Below are positions 24,942-32,670 of a stretch of DNA of 64,000 nt, one piece after another. The DNA is from Agrobacterium tumefaciens. GTDB lineage: Bacteria > Pseudomonadota > Alphaproteobacteria > Rhizobiales > Rhizobiaceae. Under the pieces are notes generated by a model that was not told the origin of the DNA, ran no database searches, and worked only from the letters and a program-made list of their open reading frames with translations. The position numbers were made by a program, and so were the translations under genes. Each line of letters begins with the position of its first letter. Position 1 is the first letter of the stretch. The DNA lies in the NCBI GenBank assembly GCA_025559845.1, contig CP048469.1, forward strand, positions 620,001-684,000, read 5' to 3'.

Positions 24942-25276
24942 TGGACTGGATTATCGCTGTTCTGGTGGTTGTTCTGATGATGTCGGGCGCTGCCTTTTCG
25001 CTGATCGCCGCAATTGGCATCAACAGGCTGCCAGACCTTTATACGCGCATGCACGCAGCTTCGAAGGCGGGCACTGTCGGCTCGGGACTGCTGCTTCTGG
25101 CTGTCGGCATCCACTCCATGGAGCTTTCAACTCTGGCGCGATCTTTGGCGGGTTTTCTTTTCTTTGTTCTGACAGCACCCGTTTCGGCACATCTTCTTGC
25201 AATGGCGGCGCATAAGGCAGGTTATTTGCTTGATAAGAACTCGGTTGTCGATGATTTAAAGAAAATGCAAAGTTGA
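24941..25276 (+). CDS. mrpG: Mrp antiporter subunit G
   Basis: Three-helix subunit of 111 residues. The family signature is [22 protein letters not shown], with A-P-V-S-A-H in the last helix. It is the last gene of the seven-gene operon. Two tandem stem-loops with T-runs follow the stop within 75 bases. Confidence 0.92.
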   Translation: MDWIIAVLVVVLMMSGAAFSLIAAIGINRLPDLYTRMHAASKAGTVGSGLLLLAVGIHSMELSTLARSLAGFLFFVLTAPVSAHLLAMAAHKAGYLLDKNSVVDDLKKMQS

Positions 25277-25279
25277 ATT

Positions 25280-25309
25280 TACCCCAAATAATCAGGGGTA
25301 CTTATTTTT
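25280..25309 (+). terminator. rho-independent terminator 1 of the mrp operon
   Basis: TACCCC and GGGGTA pair around a nine-base loop and are followed by CTTATTTTT, three bases after the mrpG stop codon. Confidence 0.75.
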
Positions 25310-25318
25310 AATTATACT

Positions 25319-25350
25319 ACGGGTGATTATTTTATTACCCGTTATTTTTT
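25319..25350 (+). terminator. rho-independent terminator 2 of the mrp operon
   Basis: ACGGGT and ACCCGT pair around an AT-only 12-base loop and are followed by TATTTTTT. It stands ten bases after the first terminator, so the mrp operon is closed by a tandem pair. Confidence 0.75.
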
Positions 25351-25707
25351 GTATTGCAGTTAGACTGTTTTGAACTGGAAAAGCAGTGAATAGCAATTTG
25401 ACTTTCGTTGTTTTAATGTTATCCAAAACAAGTGTAAGATTGCTGATCGCGATTTGCATTTGATCTTTTCATAGTCAGCTTAGGCATTTTATTGATGGCT
25501 AAACTGTGGCCCAATTGGCCATTGCTGTCTGTGTTCATGACCAAATGTCAAATTGCGCTGAATTCACGTTCAGTCTTTCGCCAGAAATCTAGGGGTGGGT
25601 TTCACGTTGGTTCCAACGCGGCGAAGGTAGGGGGATCGAGTAACTTCACATCACTCGAAGCGGCGTCTTCCGCTACTTCTAGGGGTAAATGAACAGGAGA
25701 TACTTAA
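25351..25707 (+). promoter_or_regulatory. long AT-rich leader and promoter region of ros
   Basis: About 357 bases with no gene. The first third is AT-rich, as expected for Ros/MucR autoregulatory sites, which favour T-A steps. TCTAGGGGT occurs twice as a direct repeat (25588-25596 and 25678-25686). The second copy lies just before the AGGAG ribosome binding site. I could not place the exact Ros box by eye. Confidence 0.5.
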
Positions 25708-26136
25708 ATGACGGAAACTGCATACGGTAACGCCCAGGATCTGCTGGTCGAACTGACTGCGGATATTGTGGCTGCCTATGTTAGCAACCACGTCGTTCCG
25801 GTAACTGAACTTCCCAGCCTCATCTCGGATGTCCATACAGCGCTCAGCGGCACCTCTGCTCCGGCATCGGTTGCGATCAATGTCGAAAAGCAGAAGCCTG
25901 CCGTTTCTGTCCGCAAGTCGGTACAGGACGATCACATCGTTTGTCTCGAATGCGGTGGCTCGTTCAAGTCGCTCAAGCGCCATCTGACAACGCATCACAG
26001 CATGACACCCGAGGAATATCGCGAGAAGTGGGACCTGCCGGTCGACTATCCGATGGTTGCGCCTGCCTATGCTGAAGCCCGTTCGCGGCTCGCAAAGGAA
26101 ATGGGTTTGGGCCAGCGTCGCAAGTCCAGCCGCTAA
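25708..26136 (+). CDS. ros: Ros/MucR zinc-finger transcriptional regulator
   Basis: Global regulator of 142 residues, almost identical to Agrobacterium Ros as I remember it. The prokaryotic Cys2His2 finger uses Cys79, Cys82, His92 and His97 (C-L-E-C, nine residues, H-L-T-T-H-H). A family DNA-binding block [13 protein letters not shown] follows. Ros represses virC/virD and oncogenic ipt in Agrobacterium, and MucR relatives control exopolysaccharide, motility and their own genes. The N-terminal part mediates higher-order oligomers. AGGAG precedes the ATG. A bidirectional terminator follows the stop. Confidence 0.96.
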   Translation: MTETAYGNAQDLLVELTADIVAAYVSNHVVPVTELPSLISDVHTALSGTSAPASVAINVEKQKPAVSVRKSVQDDHIVCLECGGSFKSLKRHLTTHHSMTPEEYREKWDLPVDYPMVAPAYAEARSRLAKEMGLGQRRKSSR

Positions 26137-26157
26137 CATCAGCAGGCATCGAAACAG

Positions 26158-26187
26158 AAAAAAGCCGGTCTCTCGATCGGCTTTTTT
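26158..26187. terminator. bidirectional rho-independent terminator
   Basis: AAAAAAGCCG and CGGCTTTTTT form a 10-bp stem whose A-run and T-run serve both strands. It closes ros from the left and the sufE gene from the right. Confidence 0.9.
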
Positions 26188-26231
26188 GTTGTCACGGATA
26201 TGTCTTGGTTTGGACCGTTAGGACACGCTTA

Positions 26232-26648
26232 TCACGCAGTGAGAAGCCGCGCCTCGCTACGGATACGATTGACCATCGAGCGCAAGCCATTGGCGCGCTG
26301 CGAGGACAGGTGTTCGACAAGACCGATTTTGTCAAAGACTTCGATCGCGTCGAGGGCAGCGATATCGGATGCCTTTTTGCCGGAGTAGACGGCAAGAACA
26401 ATGGCGACAAGGCCCCGCACGATGTGGGCGTCGGAATCGCCTTCAAAAGTCATGACCGGATCGTCCGCGCCATCCCGGTGGCTGACAAGCCAGACCTGAC
26501 TGGCGCAACCTTGAACCTTGTTCTCGGCCGTACGTTTGTCATCTGAAAGTTCCGGCAATGCCTTGCCCAGTTCGATCACGTAGCGATAGCGGTCTTCCCA
26601 GTCATCGAGGAAGGAAAAATCGTCGAGGATCGTTTCAAGCGAGGTCAT
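26232..26648 (-). CDS. sufE: SufE family sulfur acceptor
   Basis: Accepts sulfane sulfur from a cysteine desulfurase (SufS) on a conserved cysteine and passes it to the Fe-S scaffold, 138 residues. The acceptor cysteine is in V-Q-G-C-A-S-Q-V-W. The opening L-D-D-W-E-D-R-Y-R-Y-V-I-E-L-G is typical of the family. The start M-T-S-L-E-T-I-L was chosen by homology; a frame open to 26756 adds 36 unrelated residues. The gene is apart from any suf operon, as in other Rhizobiaceae. Its terminator is shared with ros. Confidence 0.9.
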   Translation of the reverse strand: MTSLETILDDFSFLDDWEDRYRYVIELGKALPELSDDKRTAENKVQGCASQVWLVSHRDGADDPVMTFEGDSDAHIVRGLVAIVLAVYSGKKASDIAALDAIEVFDKIGLVEHLSSQRANGLRSMVNRIRSEARLLTA

Positions 26649-26765
26649 TGGTATCCGCCATTGTGGTCTATCAAGCACCATATAGGCGAAGCGCGGCGAA
26701 AATTGAACCGTGGCTGATATGAAAAAGCGATTTGAACAACAGAACGCCAGGCGCAAACTGAAAAC

Positions 26766-27191
26766 TTAGAGTGCGGGGCGTTTCTGCGGCAGGGGAATGA
26801 TCGTGCCGGTTTTGACCGCGTCGGCGTTCCTTTCGAATTCGGCGCTGGCAACCGGCGTCTCGGCGCGCTCTGCTTCGGCCTGGATGGCTGCGGCAACGGC
26901 GTCAGGCTTGTCCTCGGTTGCAAGCTGTGAATCGATCAGTTGATAGGCAACCTTGGCGCCTTCGCGAGCCCGTTCACCTAGCGCGTGGAAGGTTTCTGCG
27001 CCCTTGACGCAGACATCGGGCTTTTCAGCGCAGATCGCACTGACATAACGGTATGCGTCGCCTGCGGCCGAAACGGCACTGGTAATGTCGAATGTCGACG
27101 GTTCCTTGGATGCATCGTTGCTGCCGCCAAAATAGGACAGCGCTACCAGCACCAGCGAAAACCAGAATGTTCCTTTAATCAGAAACCACAT
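26766..27191 (-). CDS. DUF5330 domain protein
   Basis: Protein of 141 residues with an N-terminal hydrophobic segment, M-W-F-L-I-K-G-T-F-W-F-S-L-V-L-V-A-L-S-Y-F, which acts as signal anchor or signal peptide. A helical region contains C-A-E-K-P-D-V-C-V-K-G, and a proline-rich tail ends P-L-P-Q-K-R-P-A-L. The N-terminal block is a hallmark of DUF5330 proteins in rhizobia, whose function is unknown. The two cysteines eight positions apart could form a periplasmic disulfide. It lies about 118 bases upstream of sufE on the same strand. Confidence 0.8.
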   Translation of the reverse strand: MWFLIKGTFWFSLVLVALSYFGGSNDASKEPSTFDITSAVSAAGDAYRYVSAICAEKPDVCVKGAETFHALGERAREGAKVAYQLIDSQLATEDKPDAVAAAIQAEAERAETPVASAEFERNADAVKTGTIIPLPQKRPAL

Positions 27192-27657
27192 GTCAGACTA
27201 CCCTGCCAGACGAACCCGTTTTACCGCCCCGTTCATTTCGAATCATCGGCGTTTGCCCCGTTTTTGGGCTTGGGAAGAAGCTACCTGCAACCGGCGAACG
27301 TGCGATTGCAAAAAGCGGCGCAATTTAATTCAAATTGTATCTATTCTCCTCGCAGCCTTGTGCCGCCAGCCAATTCGATCGCATTTTAACGACTGATGTT
27401 AAGCATAATTGCGACGCTTGCCATAGAATGTCGGCAAAAGCAGCAGGCGCGTTTGCCTTAAAGGTTAACATGACGGCAAAAATAAAGCGAAATCCGTCGC
27501 TTACCCGTCATTAACCATGAATTCCAAAGCTTGTTCCGAATGCCCCGTTATGGGACTCGTCAGGCATTTGCGACCGTTTGGCGGCTTTCATTTTATCCAT
27601 TCCTTAAGCCGCGCTCTTCTATTGTCGGCACCGTTAGATCCGTCTCAGGGATTCGGT
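27192..27657. other. 466-base intergenic region before the histidine kinase
   Basis: Holds divergent promoter regions. Frames such as 27190-27396 on the plus strand have no ribosome binding site or family resemblance. Several TTAAC half-sites (near 27388, 27399, 27461 and 27511) are present, but none forms a full TTAA-N7-TTAAC box. Confidence 0.45.
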
Positions 27658-29208
27658 GTGCTGGTATTGCGTAACATTACAGAAAAAGCGGTCGCATTTG
27701 TTGACCATGCTGCAGGCAGATGGCTCGCCCGCATGGAAGAGGACGCCGAACGGCGTGCCGCAACAGTTGCGCAACTGCGCCGACTGATCGCCTTTGCAGG
27801 CGCCAGCCTTCTGGTTGTTCCCGCTGTCTTTAGCCTGGTGTTCAGACCGGCGCTGGCCATGCCCATTGGTGCTGCTCTGGTCCTGGCGCTGTTTCTTGCT
27901 GCCGCTGCCCTGCTGATTGCTTTTTCCCATTCGGCACGCGCGCCGTCGGTCGCCTCCAGCAGCGATGAGAGTGATGTCGTTCTGGCTTCGCAGGTACCGG
28001 GTCTTCTCATGTTCCTGAATGAGAACGGTATCGTCGAGCGCGTATCCGGCAGAGACCGAGAAAGCTTTCCTGGCTACCTGCGGGATTGTGCAGGGCAGAT
28101 TTTCGCCGAACATATTTACGTCTCCGACCGCATCCCTTTGATGCAGGCTTTCGATCTGCTTCGGCAGGGCGAGGACAGCGCCAGCGCCGAACTGCGGGTC
28201 GAAATCGGATCGAAATCGCGCAACACGGCGCAGTTCATGCATTTGCGTGCTGAAATGACGGCCGTACGCAATGCGACCGGACGTCTCCGCCGCATCGTCG
28301 CGCAGCTTTCGGACGTCACTGAGATTGAAGAGCTTCGCTGCGAAGCCGTACGCAAAACGGCGGAAGCCGAATCTGCCAACGACGCCAAATCGCGGTTTCT
28401 GGCGGCTGTCAGTCACGAACTGCGCACGCCACTCAACGCGGTTCTCGGCTTTTCCGATATTCTGGCCGGCGAATATTTCGGCAGGCTGGAGAATGACCGC
28501 CAGCGCGAGTATGTCGCGCTCATCCGTCAGTCCGGCGCGCATCTCCTGTCGGTCGTCAACACCATGCTTGATATGAGCAAGCTGGAAGCTGGTCGCTACG
28601 AACTGATGATGGAAGCCTTCCCAATAGCTGAATCGATCGAATCCTGTGAAGCGATGCTCGGTCTTCAGGCAAAGGAGAAGGGGGTCACGTTGACCACTCG
28701 CATCCAGCGCGGTATCGGCGAGGTCACGGCCGACCAGCGCGCAATTCGTCAGGTTCTGATCAATCTGGCCGGCAACGCCATCAAGTTCACGGACGCCGGT
28801 GGTGTCGTCTCGATGGACGCGGCGCGCGAAGGCGCTATGCTGAAGCTGACAGTCAGCGACACCGGTATCGGTATCGCGGCCGACAAGATAGAATTTCTGG
28901 GCCAGCCCTTCATGCAGGTCCAGAACGAATACACCCGTCGCTATGAAGGCACGGGACTGGGACTTTCGCTGGTCAAGGGATTGGTGGCATTGCATGGCGG
29001 TACGTTTGCCATTGCCAGCAAGCCGGGCGAAGGTACGGTCGTAACGATCATGCTGCCTGCGGATGGCTCCGGTGTCGCAGGTGGAGGTGAAGGCGCCGAC
29101 GCTGGCCGCATGGTGGAGTTTCCGCCGCGCATCAGGCAGCTTGGCGACCTTGCCGAAGTTATGAAGAAGGATGTTGAGGATGGCCCCGCGAAAGCGAAAA
29201 TCGCCTAA
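27658..29208 (+). CDS. divJ: membrane sensor histidine kinase, DivJ-like
   Basis: Histidine kinase of about 516 residues with two membrane segments (near 40-60 and 65-90), a PAS-like domain and a HisKA domain. The phospho-acceptor His253 is in F-L-A-A-V-S-H-E-L-R-T-P-L-N-A-V-L-G-F-S-D-I-L. The ATPase domain has N-L-A-G-N-A-I-K-F-T, D-T-G-I-G-I and G-T-G-L-G-L-S. This H-box is typical of the PleC/DivJ group that signals to DivK and, through it, to CtrA. The position close to ros matches the DivJ locus of Agrobacterium as I recall it. The start is unsettled: a GTG at 27658 has a fair AGGG site, and an ATG at 27517 would add 47 atypical residues. Confidence 0.72.
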   Translation: MLVLRNITEKAVAFVDHAAGRWLARMEEDAERRAATVAQLRRLIAFAGASLLVVPAVFSLVFRPALAMPIGAALVLALFLAAAALLIAFSHSARAPSVASSSDESDVVLASQVPGLLMFLNENGIVERVSGRDRESFPGYLRDCAGQIFAEHIYVSDRIPLMQAFDLLRQGEDSASAELRVEIGSKSRNTAQFMHLRAEMTAVRNATGRLRRIVAQLSDVTEIEELRCEAVRKTAEAESANDAKSRFLAAVSHELRTPLNAVLGFSDILAGEYFGRLENDRQREYVALIRQSGAHLLSVVNTMLDMSKLEAGRYELMMEAFPIAESIESCEAMLGLQAKEKGVTLTTRIQRGIGEVTADQRAIRQVLINLAGNAIKFTDAGGVVSMDAAREGAMLKLTVSDTGIGIAADKIEFLGQPFMQVQNEYTRRYEGTGLGLSLVKGLVALHGGTFAIASKPGEGTVVTIMLPADGSGVAGGGEGADAGRMVEFPPRIRQLGDLAEVMKKDVEDGPAKAKIA

Positions 29209-30109
29209 GAAAACAGCCGCCCAGACTGGGGCAGGCGTTGTTTACTTGGTGGTTTCGGCCATCGGGCGCGAGATCATGCGTCGTCCAAAACTGGTTGGCG
29301 GTATAGGCGCGTTTTCTGTCGTCTTTGGTTTCGTCGCCGCCAATGCACTTTGGTATCAGCCGGGTGTCCATCCCTCGCCATTTCTCAGAACGCGCGACGC
29401 AGCCGATCCGAATGGCATTGCCGGTTACCGTATGGCGCAAACCCTCGGCACCGAGGGCAACGTCACGACCTTCCGCATTGAACGGCCGGAAGAAACGGCT
29501 GCCGCGACACAGCCTGTCGCTGGGGACACCGTGCAGCAACAGGTGCAACAGACAGCCCCAGTTGCTCATCAACGCCAGCAGATCGTCGCCGACATCCAGG
29601 CAGAGTTGAAACGGCGCGGTCTTTATGACGGCGAGGCAGACGGTTTGATGGGGCCAAGAACGGCCGCCGCCATCATGTTCTTCGAGGAAACCGTCGGTAT
29701 GGAACAGACCGGCGAACCGACCAGCCGTGTCTTGTCCGCCTTGAAGATCGATGGCGCGACGGTCGCCGCCATTCCGAAGGACCGCCCCTCTGACAACGTT
29801 GCAAGCGGTGGGGTCGAGGTCGATCCGGTCGCTGCCGCCATTCGCAAGGCGGAGACATCAACGCCCAAAGCCGAACCGGTGTCGCTGACAAGCAAGGCGC
29901 CAGCCGGAAAACCGGTCTCGCGAGAAATGGTCGCAAAGATTCAGCAGGGCCTGGTCAATATCGCTTATGCTGGCGTGAAGGTTGACGGTTTTGCTGGCGA
30001 ACAGACCCGCATGGCCATCCGTCAGTTTGAAAAGCATTATCGGCTGCCCGAAACCGGTGAGCCGAGCGAAGCCGTGTTGAAAAAGCTGAAATCCATCGGC
30101 GCCTTGTAA
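29180..30109 (+). CDS. membrane-anchored protein with two peptidoglycan-binding domains
   Basis: About 309 residues. A basic cytoplasmic N terminus (M-A-P-R-K-R-K-S-P-K-K) is followed by one membrane segment near 30-55. Two PG_binding_1 modules follow: I-Q-A-E-L-K-R-R-G-L-Y-D-G-E-A-D-G-L-M-G-P-R-T and I-Q-Q-G-L-V-N-I-A-Y-A-G-V-K-V-D-G-F-A-G-E-Q-T. They are separated by a Pro/Ala/Lys-rich linker. The topology places the modules in the periplasm on peptidoglycan. The start overlaps the kinase gene by 29 bases, with AAGAAGG upstream, so the two are probably cotranscribed. This hints that the kinase or its partner senses or marks the envelope. Confidence 0.83.
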   Translation: MAPRKRKSPKKTAAQTGAGVVYLVVSAIGREIMRRPKLVGGIGAFSVVFGFVAANALWYQPGVHPSPFLRTRDAADPNGIAGYRMAQTLGTEGNVTTFRIERPEETAAATQPVAGDTVQQQVQQTAPVAHQRQQIVADIQAELKRRGLYDGEADGLMGPRTAAAIMFFEETVGMEQTGEPTSRVLSALKIDGATVAAIPKDRPSDNVASGGVEVDPVAAAIRKAETSTPKAEPVSLTSKAPAGKPVSREMVAKIQQGLVNIAYAGVKVDGFAGEQTRMAIRQFEKHYRLPETGEPSEAVLKKLKSIGAL

Positions 30110-30138
30110 GCGTCGACGGCTGCAAGGGGCTTCGCATC

Positions 30139-30492
30139 ATGCGCCTGAAATCCGAACTATTCGTTTCAGCTCTGGTCCGGCGCGTTTTTTCGTCTGGCGG
30201 TTTTGCAGCCGTTGAGAAAAAAGGTGCGGAGGAAGCGGGGGCCATCTTTATCCGCCAGCGTTTTCGTGACGGTACGGAAAACCTCTATGGCCCCGCGCCG
30301 CAAAGCTTTGCGGAAGATGACGAGATCAGGGCGGAACGACGTTTCGAAACCAGGCTTTCGGGCGTCGACGCGTTGGAAAGCAGTACGTTGCTGGACCGTG
30401 AACGTCGTTTTGACAGCGACCTGTGGATCGTCGAACTTGAGACCGATGACATTTCCGGACTTCTGACCCTGGTGGATCAACCGAAAAAATAA
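30139..30492 (+). CDS. DUF1491 family protein
   Basis: Cytoplasmic protein of 117 residues, M-R-L-K-S-E-L-F-V-S-A-L-V-R-R-V-F-S-S-G-G-F-A-A-V. The block G-A-I-F-I-R and the C-terminal D-S-D-L-W-I-V-E-L-E are features of DUF1491, an alphaproteobacterial family of unknown function. AGGGG precedes the ATG by about ten bases. It is the third gene of a likely unit with the kinase and the peptidoglycan-binding protein, 29 bases after the latter. Confidence 0.8.
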   Translation: MRLKSELFVSALVRRVFSSGGFAAVEKKGAEEAGAIFIRQRFRDGTENLYGPAPQSFAEDDEIRAERRFETRLSGVDALESSTLLDRERRFDSDLWIVELETDDISGLLTLVDQPKK

Positions 30493-30511
30493 GGGCGGTC
30501 AGACCGCCCTT
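30491..30511 (-). terminator. stem-loop terminator between convergent genes
   Basis: AAGGGCGGT and ACCGCCCTT form a 9-bp stem with a three-base loop. On the minus strand ATTTTTT follows, so it terminates the DUF2336 gene. The stem overlaps the stop codon of the plus-strand DUF1491 gene. Confidence 0.8.
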
Positions 30512-30516
30512 GATCC

Positions 30517-31437
30517 TTAACTTGCCGCCGTCTTGCGCGGGGCAGGGGTGAACTGCCGTTCGCCGCGCTGGCTATGGGTGTAACTGTCTGCCCGTCGCCA
30601 GTTTTCAACGCGCTCTTCGCACTCCACGATATCAAGGCGATCGATCAGCGCTTCCGCACGGCTCATGTCGCCTTCAGCGGCAGCAAGGTGCGGATAGAAG
30701 CATTGCAGCACAAAGGCTGCCTCGGAAAACTCCATACCAAGACCCGTCAGCGTCGTGGCAAGCTGGCTTCCGGAGATGTCGAGCATGATGCGTTCGGAAA
30801 GCCAGTAGCTGGAAGACAGTGAATCCGCCAGCGCAATGGCAAACTGACGCGCATCGCGTTCACGGGCAAAACGGATGAGCAGCGCTTCCTGCACCTCGGT
30901 CAGTCGGCGCAGACCAAGAACATCGTGTTCCGGCCGGTTGAGATGGCGTGCCATGTCCCGGATCTGCCGACGCATTTGCTCTTCCAGATCGGAAACCACC
31001 TGCTTCTCGATATCGGCTTCAGTCACGGTGGTGGCCGGTTCCTCCGCGGGCAGCGTGTTGTCGCTGGTGGTCTGCCGCGTGACATCGCGTGTATGGCGCA
31101 GGCCGACCAGGGCATCGATCACCGTCGGTGAAAGATCGTCGCGACGCACGATGGCACGCGCATGCGCTGCCCCTTGCGTGCGGGCAATGGTAATAAGCGT
31201 ATCGTCGTCAAGGCATTTCGACGAAATGAGGAAGGGTGCGGCAAGCGCAATCGGCTGGCTGGCAATGAAGAAAGCGACAGCCGATGGTATCGTCGGATGC
31301 TGGGAGAGGGCGGCAATCGCTTCCCGTTTCGCCTCATCGGTAGAGGCGTTGAAAAGCGGCATGAAGAGTTCGGCAAACTGCCGCAGATCGGATTTAGACG
31401 GACGAGCTACGCCTTCAAAATTCGTCACGGTGGCCAT
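30517..31437 (-). CDS. DUF2336 domain protein
   Basis: Cytoplasmic all-helical protein of about 306 residues with HEAT-like repeats: I-A-A-L-S-Q-H-P-T-I-P, A-R-A-I-V-R-R-D-D-L-S-P-T-V-I-D-A-L. These are typical of DUF2336 in Caulobacterales and Rhizobiales, and function is unknown. No membrane segment or enzyme motif is seen. The ATG giving M-A-T-V-T-N-F-E was chosen; a frame open 90 bases further up adds residues without clear homology. A CtrA-type box lies about 285 bases upstream but also faces the small gene at 31915. Confidence 0.75.
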   Translation of the reverse strand: MATVTNFEGVARPSKSDLRQFAELFMPLFNASTDEAKREAIAALSQHPTIPSAVAFFIASQPIALAAPFLISSKCLDDDTLITIARTQGAAHARAIVRRDDLSPTVIDALVGLRHTRDVTRQTTSDNTLPAEEPATTVTEADIEKQVVSDLEEQMRRQIRDMARHLNRPEHDVLGLRRLTEVQEALLIRFARERDARQFAIALADSLSSSYWLSERIMLDISGSQLATTLTGLGMEFSEAAFVLQCFYPHLAAAEGDMSRAEALIDRLDIVECEERVENWRRADSYTHSQRGERQFTPAPRKTAAS

Positions 31438-31914
31438 CAGCACCACATCTTTCTTCCTCACGGCTCTTGGCCTCTCAAGTTCTCGAAACCGGTCGGTCAA
31501 CGCACTACCCAACAAAAACGCGAACACAATATCCGTTCAAGTTAGAGCAAATCCGTTGACGTCCTGTTAACTATGGAGGGGAGCAAGAGATGTTTGATGC
31601 TTATCAACAACGAAATTTTAAGGCTGCTGAAATTGCCGGAAATCGTGGAACTTTGCTGGATTTGCAGGGTTTCCAACGGGTGAAATGCGGCTGACATGAA
31701 ACGATTGGTCGTAAATTAAGGTTAACGGATCATTAACCTGTCCGTGTTTGTAATTTCATGGGCAATATTAGGATTCCATGTTATCCTCGACGCCGGAATA
31801 AAAAGCCCGAATGGCATGCGCTGATATGTGAATGGTGATGAAATTCCCGATGCAAGACGAGGCTTGCGCGGTTCCCAGTAGCAACAACAATCATGTCCCG
31901 AAGAGGAGATGAGC
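31438..31914. other. 477-base AT-rich divergent intergenic region
   Basis: Separates the DUF2336 gene (minus) from the 62-residue gene (plus). It contains a full CtrA-type box at 31722-31737, an extra TTAAGG-TTAAC half-site cluster just left of it, and GTTAAC at 31566. No coding sequence is supported. Confidence 0.5.
31722..31737 (+). promoter_or_regulatory. CtrA-type box TTAA-N7-TTAAC
   Basis: TTAA, seven bases (CGGATCA), TTAAC reads perfectly on the plus strand and, because GTTAA precedes, also on the minus strand. TAATTT at 31750-31755 is a possible plus-strand -10 for the small gene at 31915. Control of the minus-strand DUF2336 gene is also possible. Confidence 0.6.
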
Positions 31915-32103
31915 ATGGCAGAGATTATTCCGCTGGACGAAGCCCGTCGAAGTTCACGTTCCGGCGTAGATGCAGGGACGCGGGGCATCGGTCCAGCTAA
32001 AGTGTTGCTGTTTACCGGCGTGCACTATGAAAAGCGCGATACGCATCCGAAGAAAGCAGCGCGTAAAAGCAAGTCAAACACCGAGACCGCGCTTAAATCC
32101 TGA
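31915..32103 (+). CDS. 62-residue conserved-looking small protein
   Basis: Unrecognised small basic protein. It opens M-A-E-I-I-P-L-D-E-A-R-R, continues through G-P-A-K-V-L-L-F-T-G-V-H-Y-E-K-R-D and ends in a lysine-rich tail. The middle block looks like a short structured strand-turn element; the rest is probably disordered. AGGAG at 31904-31908 gives good spacing to the second of two in-frame ATG codons. The gene has a long leader and a CtrA-type box upstream. It may be a small nucleoid or cell-cycle-linked protein, but nothing in the sequence proves a role. Confidence 0.68.
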   Translation: MAEIIPLDEARRSSRSGVDAGTRGIGPAKVLLFTGVHYEKRDTHPKKAARKSKSNTETALKS

Positions 32104-32121
32104 TCGCATCTCTTATTGGCG

Positions 32122-32670
32122 TCACTTCCACGGCGTCGGCTGGCATTTTGCCTCGTTCAAAAAGCGTTCCGCTTCTTCCCCAAAGCTCGGCTGCGGCACC
32201 ATCGTCCGCAACACCACATAGCCCTCGGTTTGATCCGCTTCCACCAGAATGGCCTGTGACAACGCTGGCGGTTGCGCCTTGCGGATGGCTGCGATCTGGA
32301 CCGCATCGGCAACAAGAATGTCCATGACGCCACCCGCTGACGTACGGTCGTTCATGCTGAAAACCTCATTGGAAGCCTTGTCGTAAACAGCGACCGACCA
32401 GAAAGGCACAGCGCCGATGGCGGTGAGCCGCACTGGTTTTTCTTCGATGTCGAAGGTGCATACCGCGACCCGCATGAAAGGATCACCGCTGCCTAGCGAA
32501 GGCTTTTCCACCGTCTTTTCCAGGAGATGAAAATCATGAAGCTTGCCCTCGGCCACCGCGCGCGTATTGGCATCGCGGTTGGAAAAGTGCGGGATCGACA
32601 GCAGGATGACGAGGTGCAGCGCCGCTGCTCCCACCAGACCGGTCACAATGGCAAGCAGGAACCTAAGCAT
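32122..32670 (-). CDS. DUF1254-family membrane-anchored protein
   Basis: Protein of 182 residues with one N-terminal membrane segment (M-L-R-F-L-L-A-I-V-T-G-L-V-G-A-A-A-L-H-L-V-I) and a periplasmic domain. It has P-F-W-S-V-A-V-Y-D-K-A-S-N-E-V-F-S-M-N-D-R-T and Y-V-V-L-R-T-M-V-P-Q-P-S-F. In other bacteria DUF1254 and DUF1214 form one two-domain protein of unknown function. Here they are separate genes whose stop and start overlap by eight bases, with the DUF1214 gene first. Each half has its own membrane anchor, so this is a genuine gene pair. Confidence 0.78.
   Translation of the reverse strand: MLRFLLAIVTGLVGAAALHLVILLSIPHFSNRDANTRAVAEGKLHDFHLLEKTVEKPSLGSGDPFMRVAVCTFDIEEKPVRLTAIGAVPFWSVAVYDKASNEVFSMNDRTSAGGVMDILVADAVQIAAIRKAQPPALSQAILVEADQTEGYVVLRTMVPQPSFGEEAERFLNEAKCQPTPWK

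Noticed and set aside
27380..27520. CtrA box upstream of the DivJ-like kinase
   Set aside because: Several TTAAC half-sites are present, but spacings are 3, 6 or 9 bases rather than 7.
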